Origin: Triglochin maritima
Lineage: Eukaryota; Streptophyta; Magnoliopsida; Alismatales; Juncaginaceae
Assembly (NCBI GenBank): GCA_963682175.1
Contig: OY821786.1
Span: 28,604,501 to 28,668,500, forward strand
DNA: 64,000 nt
Direction of reading: 5' to 3'
Shown here piece after piece: positions 24,027 through 34,540 of this stretch (within the stretch, counting starts at the first letter, position 1; every line of letters starts with the position of its first letter). A program made the translations under genes and the position numbers. The notes beneath the pieces are model-generated. The model was not told where the DNA came from. It saw only the letters and a list, made by a program, of their open reading frames with translations, and did no database searches.

Positions 24027-24146
24027 ACTTTTGGCCCAAATGCGCTCAAATTTCTCCTGAACTTGTATTAATGTTCGTTTAGGCTATTTTTGGTGTTTGT
24101 TTAGTCCCACATCGGGGGATTGTCCCGGTTTGCCTTTTTCCATGGC

Positions 24147-24154
24147 TATAAATA
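24147..24154 (+). promoter_or_regulatory. TATA box of the inner Athila-like LTR
   Basis: TATAAATA in a GC-flanked context, followed by AGAACTC. The same box is at 22484-22491 and 31374-31381. Confidence 0.75.
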
Positions 24155-25027
24155 GAACTCTTCACCTCCTATTGTAATCACTCCATATTTTAAGTGGCTA
24201 TTCTTCCTACTAGAAGTGAGGCCTTGAAGCACACACTAAAGTAGGAGGATGCTACTTTTAATGTGAGTCATTTTAATACAAGTTTTCTTTATTATGTTGT
24301 TTGTTTTATGTTTCTTGTTTTGCTTTGCTTAATCTCATTTCATTAGTTTTATTAGCTTAGTTAATATGCTTTCTTTGTTTAGTTTAATAATTAGTGTAAT
24401 GTTTAGTGAGTAGTTCCATCCCTTTGGGGGGTGGAGTAGATGTACATACATGCAAATGAGAATGGGATGAATGCTTTAATTTCAATGTGTTGATTAAACA
24501 TGAATGTATGCTTGCTTGTTTAGGATAGAATTTATAACTTGATGAGTTTTGCCAAAATGATTAGACACCTCTCATGCTTGTTTAGGTTCTGAAATAAACA
24601 ACTTGCATATGTAAATGTTAATCAACCAAGTTGGTGAATAGATTGATAGGTTTTGCCATAACATTTAGACACTTCCTATGCTTGATAAACACCACCTTCA
24701 TGTGCTTAAAGAATGTATTCTACACCCACCTCTTTGCTTGTGTGCACTCACTCCACCCCTTAGGGGTTTTCCATTCCTGAAATTCCAGCACTTCTATTTT
24801 GTTCTTAGCTTAGTTTTTATTTGATCGTTTATTTCTTTCTTTCGCATTTCGTACTTCTTAGCGTAGTTTAGTGTAGAGTAGTGTAACCAACTCTCTTCTC
24901 CATTATTTTCGCCACTTGATTTCGTGCAAACAAGAGGCTGCTCACCTCCCTGAGGACGACCCATACTTGCCACCGCTTCATCGCGGCCGTGCACTTGCGG
25001 TTTAAAATAAAACGTTCAACAAGTTTT

Positions 25028-25045
25028 TGGCGTCGTTGCCGGGGA
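25028..25045 (+). other. Primer-binding site, aspartate-tRNA type
   Basis: TGGCGTCGTTGCCGGGGA starts a few bases after the LTR. This is the Athila/Tat-type primer site. Confidence 0.88.
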
Positions 25046-26243
25046 GGTGCCAGTCCAGACTCTTGTTTGGACGATTCGAGTGGATTTAATTTGTGTTGTG
25101 TAGTTTTTCCTTGTTTCAGGAGAGTTGGAGTCATCAGGAGGAACGCCTGGAGAAGTTTGGAGTGAATCTGAGCATTTAAGACCGCCAACCAGCGGCCTGA
25201 GACCGCCAATTGGCGGTCTGGTAAGCTCGTTTTTGTCTCTTATTTCTTTGGTTGGTTTTCATAATTGATGTAGTTATCTGGGATTTAATTTGGCATGTTT
25301 TGACTTATAGTTTGTTCCCAGATCCATAATCAACCTCCTTTAAGCAACTTGGACCCTAAAACTCAAAGCAAAAGATTAGGCATTCTTTTTGTTTATGTCA
25401 TGCATCATGTATGTGACTTAGGCATTTAGATTGTCTTTTATCTTAGCTTTATTTTCTGTTGCTAAGAGCTGGCGTGAGGTACGCACCTTCTACTCTCATT
25501 CATGCATTTCGTATGAACATGCATTAGTTAGTAGGAAGTGCATTGAAACAAGTATGAGTTGAGCGTTGTTTGGAGAGTTGATTGCTAGATTTAGGACTCC
25601 AAAACGCTACTAAGGAGGGGCTGTCCCGTAAAAGATAAGGTGGGGGATTTCATCACCCTTTCCTTCGCCCCAAAAACCACACTAATCAAGAGCCTAATTT
25701 TAAAATCAAGTAGACATTGGCCCTAAGGATCTTGGACGCATTAGGAGAGTGATCCGGTCCCGACCGTCATGACCTGATTGGCGTTGCCCACTTTGTCGAT
25801 AGTAGGAGAGACGAGATCCCCGGATCTTGGCTCACTTGCTGGGCTTTGTGGTCCTCGTTGTAGGGAGGTGAGGCGTGTTGAGGCCGTGTGACCTCGCAGT
25901 TAGGCGTCGTCTAGCTGTAAGGACCTATAGCGACCTTAGGATTGCTTGAGCCTTGTTTGCTTGTGTGCTTCTACCTGTACCCATCCGTCGTAGCATAAGG
26001 ACTTCTTCCCTTCTCTCCTGAGTCATTCTTTCTCTCCTGTGTTCCCCTGTCTTCTCCTCTACGCACATTCTTTGTTAGAAAAAAAAAGAAAAAAAAGTTT
26101 TGTTTTGTGTGTGTGCACCTTTGTGCATGCTTTCGTGGACACGAGACGAGAGTGGTCGTTTGACGAGGAGCGTTGTCAATCCGGCTTCGGTCATCGATTT
26201 CTCGACACCTCCCTCCTCTCGTGTCGCACGTAGTCCGGGTTCA
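25046..26243 (+). other. Leader of the inner element
   Basis: About 1.2 kb of non-coding leader. It holds the palindrome pair at 25180-25219, of which AGACCGCCAATTGGCGGTCT (25200-25219) is perfect. A block at 25621-25740 is also recognisable in the outer element's leader (plus-strand 32521-32662), although the LTRs of the two families are clearly different. The short gene-like stretches here have no known counterpart. Confidence 0.7.
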
Positions 26244-29234
26244 ATGGCTGCTAATTTCCGTGAGGAGGAGCAGTTGCTGGACCCACCTGTTCGACCAGAG
26301 CTTCCAGTTGTCGTTCCCATACCTCTACGTGATCGATGCTACCCGAGCCGTACAGCTCTACCCTCATGCATCGTATTGCCAGAGGCTAATGGGAACCATT
26401 TTGAGGTTAAGCCTCAGTTTATCTCCATGCTCCCTCATTTCACTGGGAAAGGTGACCCCTATATCTTTCTCAGGGAATTTGAGGAGGTCTGTGCTATGTT
26501 CAAGCTGCAACAACTTAGCACAGACTCCATCCATCTTAGGCTTGTCCCCTTTGCGCTGAAGGATGATGCCAAGAAGTGGTTGTACAGCAACCAGGCGAAT
26601 TCCTTTAGGACTTGGGATGAGTTTCAATATGCATTCCTCAAGAAGTACTTTCCTAATCATCGGACTCAAAAATTGAGGAACGAAATCAATTCGTTCTATC
26701 AACATGAGACCGAACCATTTCATGCATATCTTGAGAGGTTCAAAGAGCTACTATCCTCGTGCCCTCACCATGGCATTGAGTTGTGGCGTCTTTGTCAGAT
26801 TGTGTATGAGGGTCTTCACATCCCGTCCAGAACGCTCCTTGAGTCCATGTGTCAAGGAGAGTTCTTGGGAAAGGATGAAAGGGAGGCATGGGCCTTCCTA
26901 GAAGACCTCGCTGAGAAAACCATGCAGTGGGAGAGTGTGAGGGAACCACCTGCATCATCTAGTATAGGAGCGAGGATCGCGAATGCAAACTCGACTAGAT
27001 CGGGTACCGCATTTGCTATCGATACCACTACGGCCACCGAGGCACGCATGGCGGCCTTAATGCGCCGTATGGACTCGATTGAGCTCCAAAACCAACAAAG
27101 TGCACCTCACATGTCTACATCTGGTCCAGTTCCCTGTCATTCATGTGGTAGGATAGGTCATGTAGAAAGCGAGTGTGAGTCCATTCCTCCTGAGATGGAG
27201 CGTGTCAACGCCGTCAATGATAGAGCCAGGAATGACCCATACTCATCATCTTATAATCCTGGATGGAGGAACCACCCCAATTTTTCATGGAACCAAACTA
27301 ATGCCCCGGGTGGTCCTCCAAACTCCTCTAGACCACCTTACCAATCACACCAACCTCCCATGCATGCGCATTCCTATCAGCCACCCCAAGCGCAAACCAC
27401 CAATCAATCGGGTTTCCCAAATTCCAATAATATGGAAACCCGATTCAATTCGCTTGAGACCTTGACTCGTGGACTTGAAAACTCAATGAAAAATTTTATG
27501 TCAACCACGAGTCACGTTCTCACTTCAAATCAGCAGACCATCAAATCTCTAGAGCTTCAGATGGGCCAATTGGCTCAGTCTGTACATGAAAGAGAGAGAG
27601 GGTCTTTTCCTAGCCAGCCTGAGGCTAACCCCCGCATGTACCAACAACAACAAATGCAAAATGAGAATGTGGTACCTCGGGGGAGGCAAGTGAACCATGT
27701 GGAGGAACCTGTTCACCATGTCAATTCCATTGTGACCTTAAGGAATGGAAAACAGGTTGACAATCACATTTCCTTGCCACACCCACCACCATCTATGCAG
27801 CCCCCCAGTGGGAATGGTGGTGAAGAAGAAGCTGAGGGTGAGGGTAATACACCAAAGCTTTCTTCTCAGGCACAGCAGAAAACCTACCTGCCAAAAGCTC
27901 CCTATCCAAGTAGGTTAAACAAAAAGCAGAGTGACAACATGGACAAGTTAGTAGAGGTGTTTAAGCAAGTAAAGGTTAATATCCCATTGTTGGATGTCAT
28001 CCAACAAATACCTCAATATGCCAAAGTGTTGAAGGATCTCTGCACAACTAAGAGGAAGACCAATGTTCCTAAGAAAGCATTCTTGGCTGCAAATATCAGC
28101 TCACTTTTGTCCAATCCTACCTACACAAAATACAAGGACCCTGGGTGTCCTACTATTCAGTGTACGATAGGGGACACTAGATTGAGCAATGTTTTGCTTG
28201 ATTTAGGATCAGCGGTCAACCTCCTCCCATTCTCTGTTTATCAACAGTTGAACTTGGGAGAATTGAAACCAACTAAGATCACCCTCCAATTAGCGGATAG
28301 ATCCATTCGTATTCCCATGGGGATTATCGAGGACGTGCTTATCAAAGTTGGAGATTTTATATTTCCAGTCGATTTTGTTGTCCTCGATACCAATCCTGTT
28401 GCGAACACCCACTCTCAAATACCTTTGATTTTGGGTAGACCATTTCTGGCAACCTCCAATGCCTTGATTAATTGTAGAAATGGTCTCATGAAGCTCTCAT
28501 TCGGTAACATGAGTGCCGAGTTTCATGTGTTCAACTCTGGTAGGCAACAGGAACCCATGGATGAACCTTTAAATCTAAATCTCATCCGCCAATTGGAGAA
28601 AGCACCACAAAATCAACGAACACCCCTAACCCCAATGCAACCCATTGAGAATGTTCGTGGGCCTAGCGAAGACTCATTGCCTGTCTTTGCAATGCAACAG
28701 AGTGAGCTGGCCTCGAACATGAATGTCCAAAGGGAGTGTTCGTTGCATGATTTAGTTGAGAGTACTAGTGAGGGTGAGACACCTCATCATATGCCTATGC
28801 CAGAAGGTGTCTCTACCTCATGTCCCATGGCCATTGAGCCATTTGAGCTTCATTTTGACTCCAACAAAGACCCACCTATGACCGAGCTTATGCTTGATGA
28901 TCTAAATGATGGTGGGAAGTCCTTGTTGGATGACTTAGGGAGAAGCCCCATTCTTAGTGATGCATGTCTGCTGCATCCATCGAATGAGCTTGAGGAACTC
29001 ATTCCGATGCACCCGCCTATTGGTTGGAGGGTTTTCTTCGTTGAGCAATTAAACCCTAGTGAGGCAACACAACTTCATTCTTTGTTGCCCACACCCAACC
29101 AATATCATGAGGGGTTCGAGCCTTTCAGCTTTGACCTTTCACCCCTCATGACACCTCAGAGTACCAGTGGAGTTTGCCAATCTCGGCAAGTCTCTGGTCC
29201 TCATAACTTGATGTTCTCATTTGATGTTCCTTGA
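26244..29234 (+). CDS. gag-protease of the inner Athila-like element
   Basis: An uninterrupted frame of 996 residues from the ATG at 26244. An ATG at 26100 adds 48 residues unlike other family members, so I prefer the internal start. The first third is Athila-type gag (DRCYP near 30, FLREFEEVC, KDDAKKWLY, CPHHGIELWRLCQIVYEGL). Zinc knuckle C-x2-C-x4-H-x4-C starts at Cys298. A Gln/Pro/Asn-rich linker follows. The protease has DLGSAVNLLP at Asp653 and the flap-side GRPFLAT...INCRNG. The tail after about 780 is acidic and unconserved. Gag would form particles that package the RNA, and the protease would cut it. No reverse transcriptase, RNase H or integrase follows in any frame. The frame looks intact, unlike that of the outer element. 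Confidence 0.93.
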   Translation: MAANFREEEQLLDPPVRPELPVVVPIPLRDRCYPSRTALPSCIVLPEANGNHFEVKPQFISMLPHFTGKGDPYIFLREFEEVCAMFKLQQLSTDSIHLRLVPFALKDDAKKWLYSNQANSFRTWDEFQYAFLKKYFPNHRTQKLRNEINSFYQHETEPFHAYLERFKELLSSCPHHGIELWRLCQIVYEGLHIPSRTLLESMCQGEFLGKDEREAWAFLEDLAEKTMQWESVREPPASSSIGARIANANSTRSGTAFAIDTTTATEARMAALMRRMDSIELQNQQSAPHMSTSGPVPCHSCGRIGHVESECESIPPEMERVNAVNDRARNDPYSSSYNPGWRNHPNFSWNQTNAPGGPPNSSRPPYQSHQPPMHAHSYQPPQAQTTNQSGFPNSNNMETRFNSLETLTRGLENSMKNFMSTTSHVLTSNQQTIKSLELQMGQLAQSVHERERGSFPSQPEANPRMYQQQQMQNENVVPRGRQVNHVEEPVHHVNSIVTLRNGKQVDNHISLPHPPPSMQPPSGNGGEEEAEGEGNTPKLSSQAQQKTYLPKAPYPSRLNKKQSDNMDKLVEVFKQVKVNIPLLDVIQQIPQYAKVLKDLCTTKRKTNVPKKAFLAANISSLLSNPTYTKYKDPGCPTIQCTIGDTRLSNVLLDLGSAVNLLPFSVYQQLNLGELKPTKITLQLADRSIRIPMGIIEDVLIKVGDFIFPVDFVVLDTNPVANTHSQIPLILGRPFLATSNALINCRNGLMKLSFGNMSAEFHVFNSGRQQEPMDEPLNLNLIRQLEKAPQNQRTPLTPMQPIENVRGPSEDSLPVFAMQQSELASNMNVQRECSLHDLVESTSEGETPHHMPMPEGVSTSCPMAIEPFELHFDSNKDPPMTELMLDDLNDGGKSLLDDLGRSPILSDACLLHPSNELEELIPMHPPIGWRVFFVEQLNPSEATQLHSLLPTPNQYHEGFEPFSFDLSPLMTPQSTSGVCQSRQVSGPHNLMFSFDVP

Positions 29235-29770
29235 CCAAATGATTATGAGAATATTTTGGTTGATGTATATATCTTGTAAAAACAAAAAAACAAAAAAAAA
29301 CAAAAAAAACAAAAAAAGAAAGTGTGTAATAAAAGACTCCTTCAGTGAGCATCGATTGTTGTGGGCCCCAACCCTTGTGTACTTGGGCCCCAATTTCTTC
29401 ACGTATTTATCTGCCTTCTTCAGCTTCTCACAGGTTTTGAGGGAATTTGGGTTTGTGTCCATCAACATGACCCTGAACGTCCCTTTGTACTTCATGTTGG
29501 TGAGATCTTTCCTTTTTCATGCATGTATCCATGTAGTATCTTGTTCACATTCATTGAGGACAATGCATGAAGTAGGTGTGGGGGGTGTTTTACGTGTGTA
29601 CATAGTCGAGTCTTTTTCCTTTGGTTTTATTTTCTTTTGTTTGTACTGCTAGGGTCATGTTAGTGTGCCGCATTTAACATTGATATATCTGCTTGCCATG
29701 ATCCTTGGGTGACTTGTCTTCTTTTGCTTGCCTAGTGCTTTAAAATTTTCACATTTCTTTCAAAATCTTC
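29235..29770 (+). other. 3' untranslated internal region with an internal polypurine-like tract
   Basis: No gene. A-rich tract at 29279-29320. The stretch at 29554-29592 has TTGAGGACAATGCATGA and then GTAGGTGTGGGGGGTG. This is the counterpart of 19044-19085 in the outer element and resembles the polypurine tract at the LTR. Confidence 0.7.
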
Positions 29771-30845
29771 ATGTGTTTGTGAAAGAAAATGTTTTTGTGG
29801 GTTTTGCGTGTGTTTAGCATGTGCAAAACCGTTGAGAGGCAAAGTAAAAAGAAAGCTCCCAAAATTGTCTTGAACTTGATGCATTAGGATTTCTAGTTTA
29901 CTGGCTTTAGGTCTTATCGAGTCGTTAGGATGCACCCCGGTTTTCCCTAGGGGGGCGTGTAATCATAGGGTTTCAGTACTCAAACATTTAAATAAGTCCA
30001 CCCTGAACCTAGTGAGTCAAATAATTCGTGTTTGTGAGTATAAGGAAGTTTGTCGTAGTCGAGGGCCCTTAATCTCTTTTTGTGAAACTTAAGTGTAGGG
30101 GTTTTGGTTCCCATATAGATAAATAAGTGGTGTTCTCTCTTCTCGCACGGCTCCTATCACTCGGGAAAGTAGGTCTGAGGGGACTTTGTGCCTGGTGCTT
30201 TCGAGTCATCTGACTTGGGATGCGGCGACCGAACTCCCGTTACACGGGTGGTAGGGATCGCCCTATGTGGAGATTTGGGGGAAGGTGTACGTGATAGTGT
30301 AAGTCCTCATAGGCAATGATGCACGAAACCTGACCCTGGGAGAATCAAACACCGACCAATAAAATTCTCCAAAACAAAAAAAAGAAAAAAAAGAAAAAAG
30401 AAAAAGAAAAAAAAGAAGTAAATAAGAACCAAAATGGACTTTACACATTGTATCACATTCAGAAGTTAAGGTTGCCCATGTCTTTCACTTAAGTCCTTAA
30501 CTAACTCTCACGAATAACTCATTAGGCTAGGTGTGTGGACGGATTACATATATAGAGTCGACCCGTAGTGTTACCGCGTCCCATGATCGACAAAATAATT
30601 CCAGCGAGTCGTGTAGCTAGATTGATTAATGCATCTTGTTCAGATTTTGTGGGTAGATCCGCTGAAAACCCTCAGGAGACAACACTCCTCCTCCTTGGCG
30701 ACAAGGAGGTTTAACGGCTTGTTGCACGTGCTAAGTGCAACCGTGATTCCTACGAAAGTGAGTTAGGATTTCTTGTTTTTTTTTCGCATGCTTTTCTCTT
30801 TCTTTGTTTTGCTCGGGACTAGCAAAAGTTAGGTGTGGGGGTATT
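29771..30845 (+). repeat. 3' internal end of the inner element
   Basis: Reference copy of the segment duplicated at 22544-23618. It ends with the polypurine tract TTAGGTGTGGGGGTATT next to the LTR. No coding region. Confidence 0.9.
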
Positions 30846-32248
30846 TGATTGACATCATTTCATGCTCATATTTGTATCTTATATCCATTATCTTTCACCT
30901 AAATAATGCTATGTTACGAGTTTTATGTTTAGTTTTCAGGAATAAATAGGTTTGAAGAGATGAAGCATAAAAGGACCCAAAAGCTGGGAAAAAGGACTGA
31001 ATTGTGAGATCTGTGGACCAAGATGCAAGGAAGAAGGACCTGAATGCAAGACCGAAGGACCTAAGAGCAAAACAGAATACTCCTCACCATCATGGGGAGT
31101 ATTTTGGCAATTCTATTCGGGTCGGAGCTCCAACATGCAAAATAGATGCATCAAATACCAACAAAGCCTTCCAGAAAAGCCCACAAGAAATTCCAGACCG
31201 ATCCGGACACTGTAGACCGCTAATTAGCGGTCCAAGACCGCTAATTGGCGGTCACTTTTGGCCCAAATGCGCTCAAATTTCTCCTGAACTTGTATTAATG
31301 TTCGTTTAGGCTATTTTTGGTGTTTGTTTAGTCCCACATCGGGGGATTGTCCCGGTTTGCCTTTTTCCATGGCTATAAATAGAACTCTTCACCTCCTATT
31401 GTAATCACTCCATATTTTAAGTGGCTATTCTTCCTACTAGAAGTGAGGCCTTGAAGCACACACTAAAGTAGGAGGATGCTACTTTTAATGTGAGTCATTT
31501 TAATACAAGTTTTCTTTATTATGTTGTTTGTTTTATGTTTCTTGTTTTGCTTTGCTTAATCTCATTTCATTAGTTTTATTAGCTTAGTTAATATGCTTTC
31601 TTTGTTTAGTTTAATAATTAGTGTAATGTTTAGTGAGTAGTTCCATCCCTTTGGGGGGTGGAGTAGATGTACATACATGCAAATGAGAATGGGATGAATG
31701 CTTTAATTTCAATGTGTTGATTAAACATGAATGTATGCTTGCTTGTTTAGGATAGAATTTATAACTTGATGAGTTTTGCCAAAATGATTAGACATCTCTT
31801 ATGCTTGTTTAGGTTCTGAAATAAACAACTTGCATATGTAAATGTTAATCAACCAAGTTGGTGAATAGATTGATAGGTTTTGCCATAACATTTAGACACT
31901 TCCTATGCTTGATAAACACCACCTTCATGTGCTTAAAGAATGTATTCTACACCCACCTCTTTGCTTGTGTGCACTCACTCCACCCCTTAGGGGTTTTCCA
32001 TTCCTGAAATTCCAGCACTTCTATTTTGTTCTTAGCTTAGTTTTTATTTGATCGTTTATTTCTTTCTTTCGCATTTCGTACTTCTTAGCGTAGTTTAGTG
32101 TAGAGTAGTGTAACCAACTCTCTTCTCCATTATTTTCGCCACTTGATTTCGTGCAAACAAGAGGCTGCTCACCTCCCTGAGGACGACCCATACTTGCCAC
32201 CGCTTCATCGCGGCCGTGCACTTGCGGTTTAAAATAAAACGTTCAACA
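30846..32248 (+). repeat. 3' LTR of the inner element
   Basis: 1403 bp. It matches 23619-25021 except for about two substitutions near 31795-31801. It is followed by the target duplication GCAAG. Confidence 0.94.
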
Positions 32249-32253
32249 GCAAG

Positions 32254-33310
32254 CACGGTTCAAACAATCCTAGACCTGGTGTCGCTTAAATCTAGACGAC
32301 TCCTAACTGGTTGAGTCGAATTGATTTGCTTGATTCACCTCCCTCACTAATCAAACCAAATTGGTCAGGCAGTGTATAGCTAGTGGGGGCGCTTCCGACA
32401 TAGTTGGTGCCAATTAGACAATCACTTCGCTTGGAAGACTTTCGTCAACACAAAAACACTTTCTAGACACCAAATTGAATTCGATCAGCTTCAGGTCATA
32501 GCAAGTCAAACCAATCTTCTCCTTAATTGAGTCTGAGTCCTTATGGGCCAATGTCTAATTGATTTTAATTTTAAAGCTTGGGTGACACTTTAGGATTGTG
32601 ATTTGTGGGCCACGTAAAGGTGATGAAATCCCCACCGTATCTTTTCCTACGGAGTTGCCCTTAAGATAGTTTAACTTAAATCTAGCAAAGATAATCAAAC
32701 AATGGTCTTTAATTGGGGGCAATTGGAAGGTTGTATGCAAACTAGATTATATGCTTAAATGCAATCAATAAAAATCGCGATACGTACCTTGCCTCCAGCA
32801 CTCTTCAACAAGAATTAATTTGCAAGAATTTAGCAAGAATAATGCAAACAAAACATTATATGATGCATGCACTAAGTTCTTCTAGTTTTGCCAATTTTTA
32901 GGTCAGAGTTGAATTATGGCCAATTATGGAATTTCAGCTTAACACGTGCACTTCTACAAAAGGAAATTTTCCAAAACTAGAAATTACGAGGAAAGAGGCA
33001 ACAAAAGTTACCTATGCAATGCTCAGTCGGGTTCACCACCCGCTCTCGAAATTTCAGTAGCTCCACGCGTCCACCCAGAGATGGTGCTAACCCCAGAAAA
33101 ATTTGAAGCCCAGAAGCCTCTGTTGTGCGGCGGATCCGCCGCAGCTTGTGCTTGATATGCGGCGTTTTCGCCGCCCTGCTTGCTCCGGCTGCGTTCATAT
33201 TTCACCGTGCACTCTGTTGTCTCCTGAAACACAAATCCAAATACTTAGATCGCGCACAAGATAAACAGAATAGAATCGAGAACACAATAATAAACAAAAT
33301 CTGCGTCGCC
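32254..33310 (-). other. Leader of the outer Athila-like element
   Basis: Non-coding, on the minus strand between the primer site and gag. It contains the perfect dyad TGCGGCGGATCCGCCGCA (33126-33143) and GCGGCG-TTTT-CGCCGC (33159-33174), roughly 140-185 nt after the primer site. It also has the block 32521-32662 shared with the inner element's leader. Confidence 0.75.
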
Positions 33311-33328
33311 TCCCCGACAACGGTGCCA
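33311..33328 (-). other. Primer-binding site of the outer element
   Basis: Minus strand TGGCACCGTTGTCGGGGA, an aspartate-tRNA-type site slightly decayed relative to the inner element's site. Confidence 0.85.
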
Positions 33329-33334
33329 AAAACT

Positions 33335-34535
33335 TGATGAGAATTAAATTTATACCGCAAGTGCACGACGTCAATGAAGACGTGGCAAGTACGGGTCGAA
33401 CACAAGGAGGGAGAGATTTGTTATTTGTGTGATTTTCGATTAGGGGAAAGAATGAGAGAAGAATAAGTTTGGTTTTGAGATTTTTGGTTTTTTAATTTTC
33501 TAAAGCATGAAACATAAACAAATAAAACTAAAATAAGAACAAAGATGGTGAATTCCGTTAGGTGGAGGTTTAGATATAGGGTTTAGATTAGAGAATTCAG
33601 AAACTTATAATAAATCATATTAGTTATAAAGCATTACATGATAAATGATTCAACATAAACTCAAGTAATCAAAATATACTAATACGAACTTAAAATAATA
33701 ACATCATTCTCTTCTCATCACCCTAAATCCGTCACCACCACCCTTTGGAGAGAGTTAGAAACGCATGGATGGGAGGAAGGAGAAGGGGTCCTAGAGAACT
33801 ACAAAAGAAAACTAAAAACACAAGATAAAACAACAAAGCTTTATTACTAAATTATGGAATAAAAATAAGAACATCCTCTACAACATCGTTTCAGGGCTAT
33901 TTATAGCCGATACAAGGGACTTAGGTATAAAATAGGAAAGTACACGTGGCAAGACACGACTGGACAAAATCCGGAGCCACAGATCACAAGGGGTGTGGCG
34001 GAATCGCCGCATATTACACATAAGGTGCGGCGTAATCGCCTCAATATTCGCTCTGATTTAATCCGGATTTTTCCTGTGTGTTTATGATATGATTTCAATA
34101 TCCTTTGCGCGTCTGGATTGATTCTTTCCTTTCTTTTGAGCTCCCACTTTATTTCTTTATATATTTGGAGATCCACATTGATTTTTCTTTAGACTTTCTC
34201 CATAATAACAAAAACTACTCGTAATTTGCAATTAGGTCCTTGGCTTTTTGCAATTAAGTCCCTGACTCCTTTTGTGTTTAAGTCCTTTTCCTTTTTGTAA
34301 TTAGGTCTTGAATGCTTTTATGCATGGATGAACTTCCATTTGAATCCCGATAATCTTGAACTTGGTCTTTATGACAGAAATGAGTCTCTTGGACGCATTT
34401 ATGCTCGAGATATGGGTAATTTGCATTCAGGTCCCTATATTCTGTAAATAAGACTAAACACATACCTTAGTAGCATTTATTGATATAAAATTAATCTAAA
34501 TGAAAGACATATGATGCAATGTATGCAATGCATCA
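33335..34535 (-). repeat. 5' LTR of the outer Athila-like element
   Basis: 1201 bp, about 2 percent different from 16891-18087. The TATA box is intact (TATAAATA, reverse complement of 33898-33905). The upstream hairpin is partly decayed: one arm reads GTGGCG. Confidence 0.93.
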
Positions 34536-34540
34536 ACCAC

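Larger units (their letters stand above)
23619..25021 (+). repeat. Middle (functional 5') LTR of the inner element
   Basis: 1403 bp, TGATTGACATC to GTTCAACA. TATAAATA is at 24147-24154. Paired dyads at 23988-24005 and 24009-24026 lie about 120-160 bp upstream. It directly precedes the primer site, so it acts as the 5' LTR of the gag-protease unit. Confidence 0.94.
21956..32248 (+). mobile_element. Inner Athila-like element with three LTRs, gag-protease only
   Basis: Inserted into the outer element just upstream of its gag, with target duplication GCAAG (21951-21955 and 32249-32253). Order: truncated LTR 21956-22543; a copy of the 3' internal end 22544-23618; full LTR 23619-25021; primer site; leader; gag-protease ORF; 3' internal end; full LTR 30846-32248. 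The two full LTRs are both 1403 bp and differ at only two or so positions by eye. No reverse transcriptase or integrase is present, so the element must borrow them. Its intact gag-protease frame could still supply particle proteins. Confidence 0.94.
16891..34535 (-). mobile_element. Outer Athila-like element, gag-protease only, split by a nested element
   Basis: LTRs at 33335-34535 (5', minus strand) and 16891-18087 (3') are flanked by the target duplication ACCAC (16886-16890 and 34536-34540). A primer site of the aspartate-tRNA type lies at 33311-33328. A polypurine tract lies next to the 3' LTR. The internal region holds a decayed gag-protease and nothing resembling reverse transcriptase or integrase. 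Without the nested element (21956-32248 plus one 5-bp duplication) it is about 7.35 kb, shorter than typical Athila. The LTRs differ at about 25-30 positions by eye, so it is older than its guest. A solo LTR of the same family is at 53966-55158. Confidence 0.92.

Noticed and set aside
26100..26243. Upstream ATG as the start of the inner gag-protease
   Set aside because: The extra 48 residues have no family similarity and follow a poly-A tract. The ATG at 26244 starts at the usual place just before the conserved gag region.
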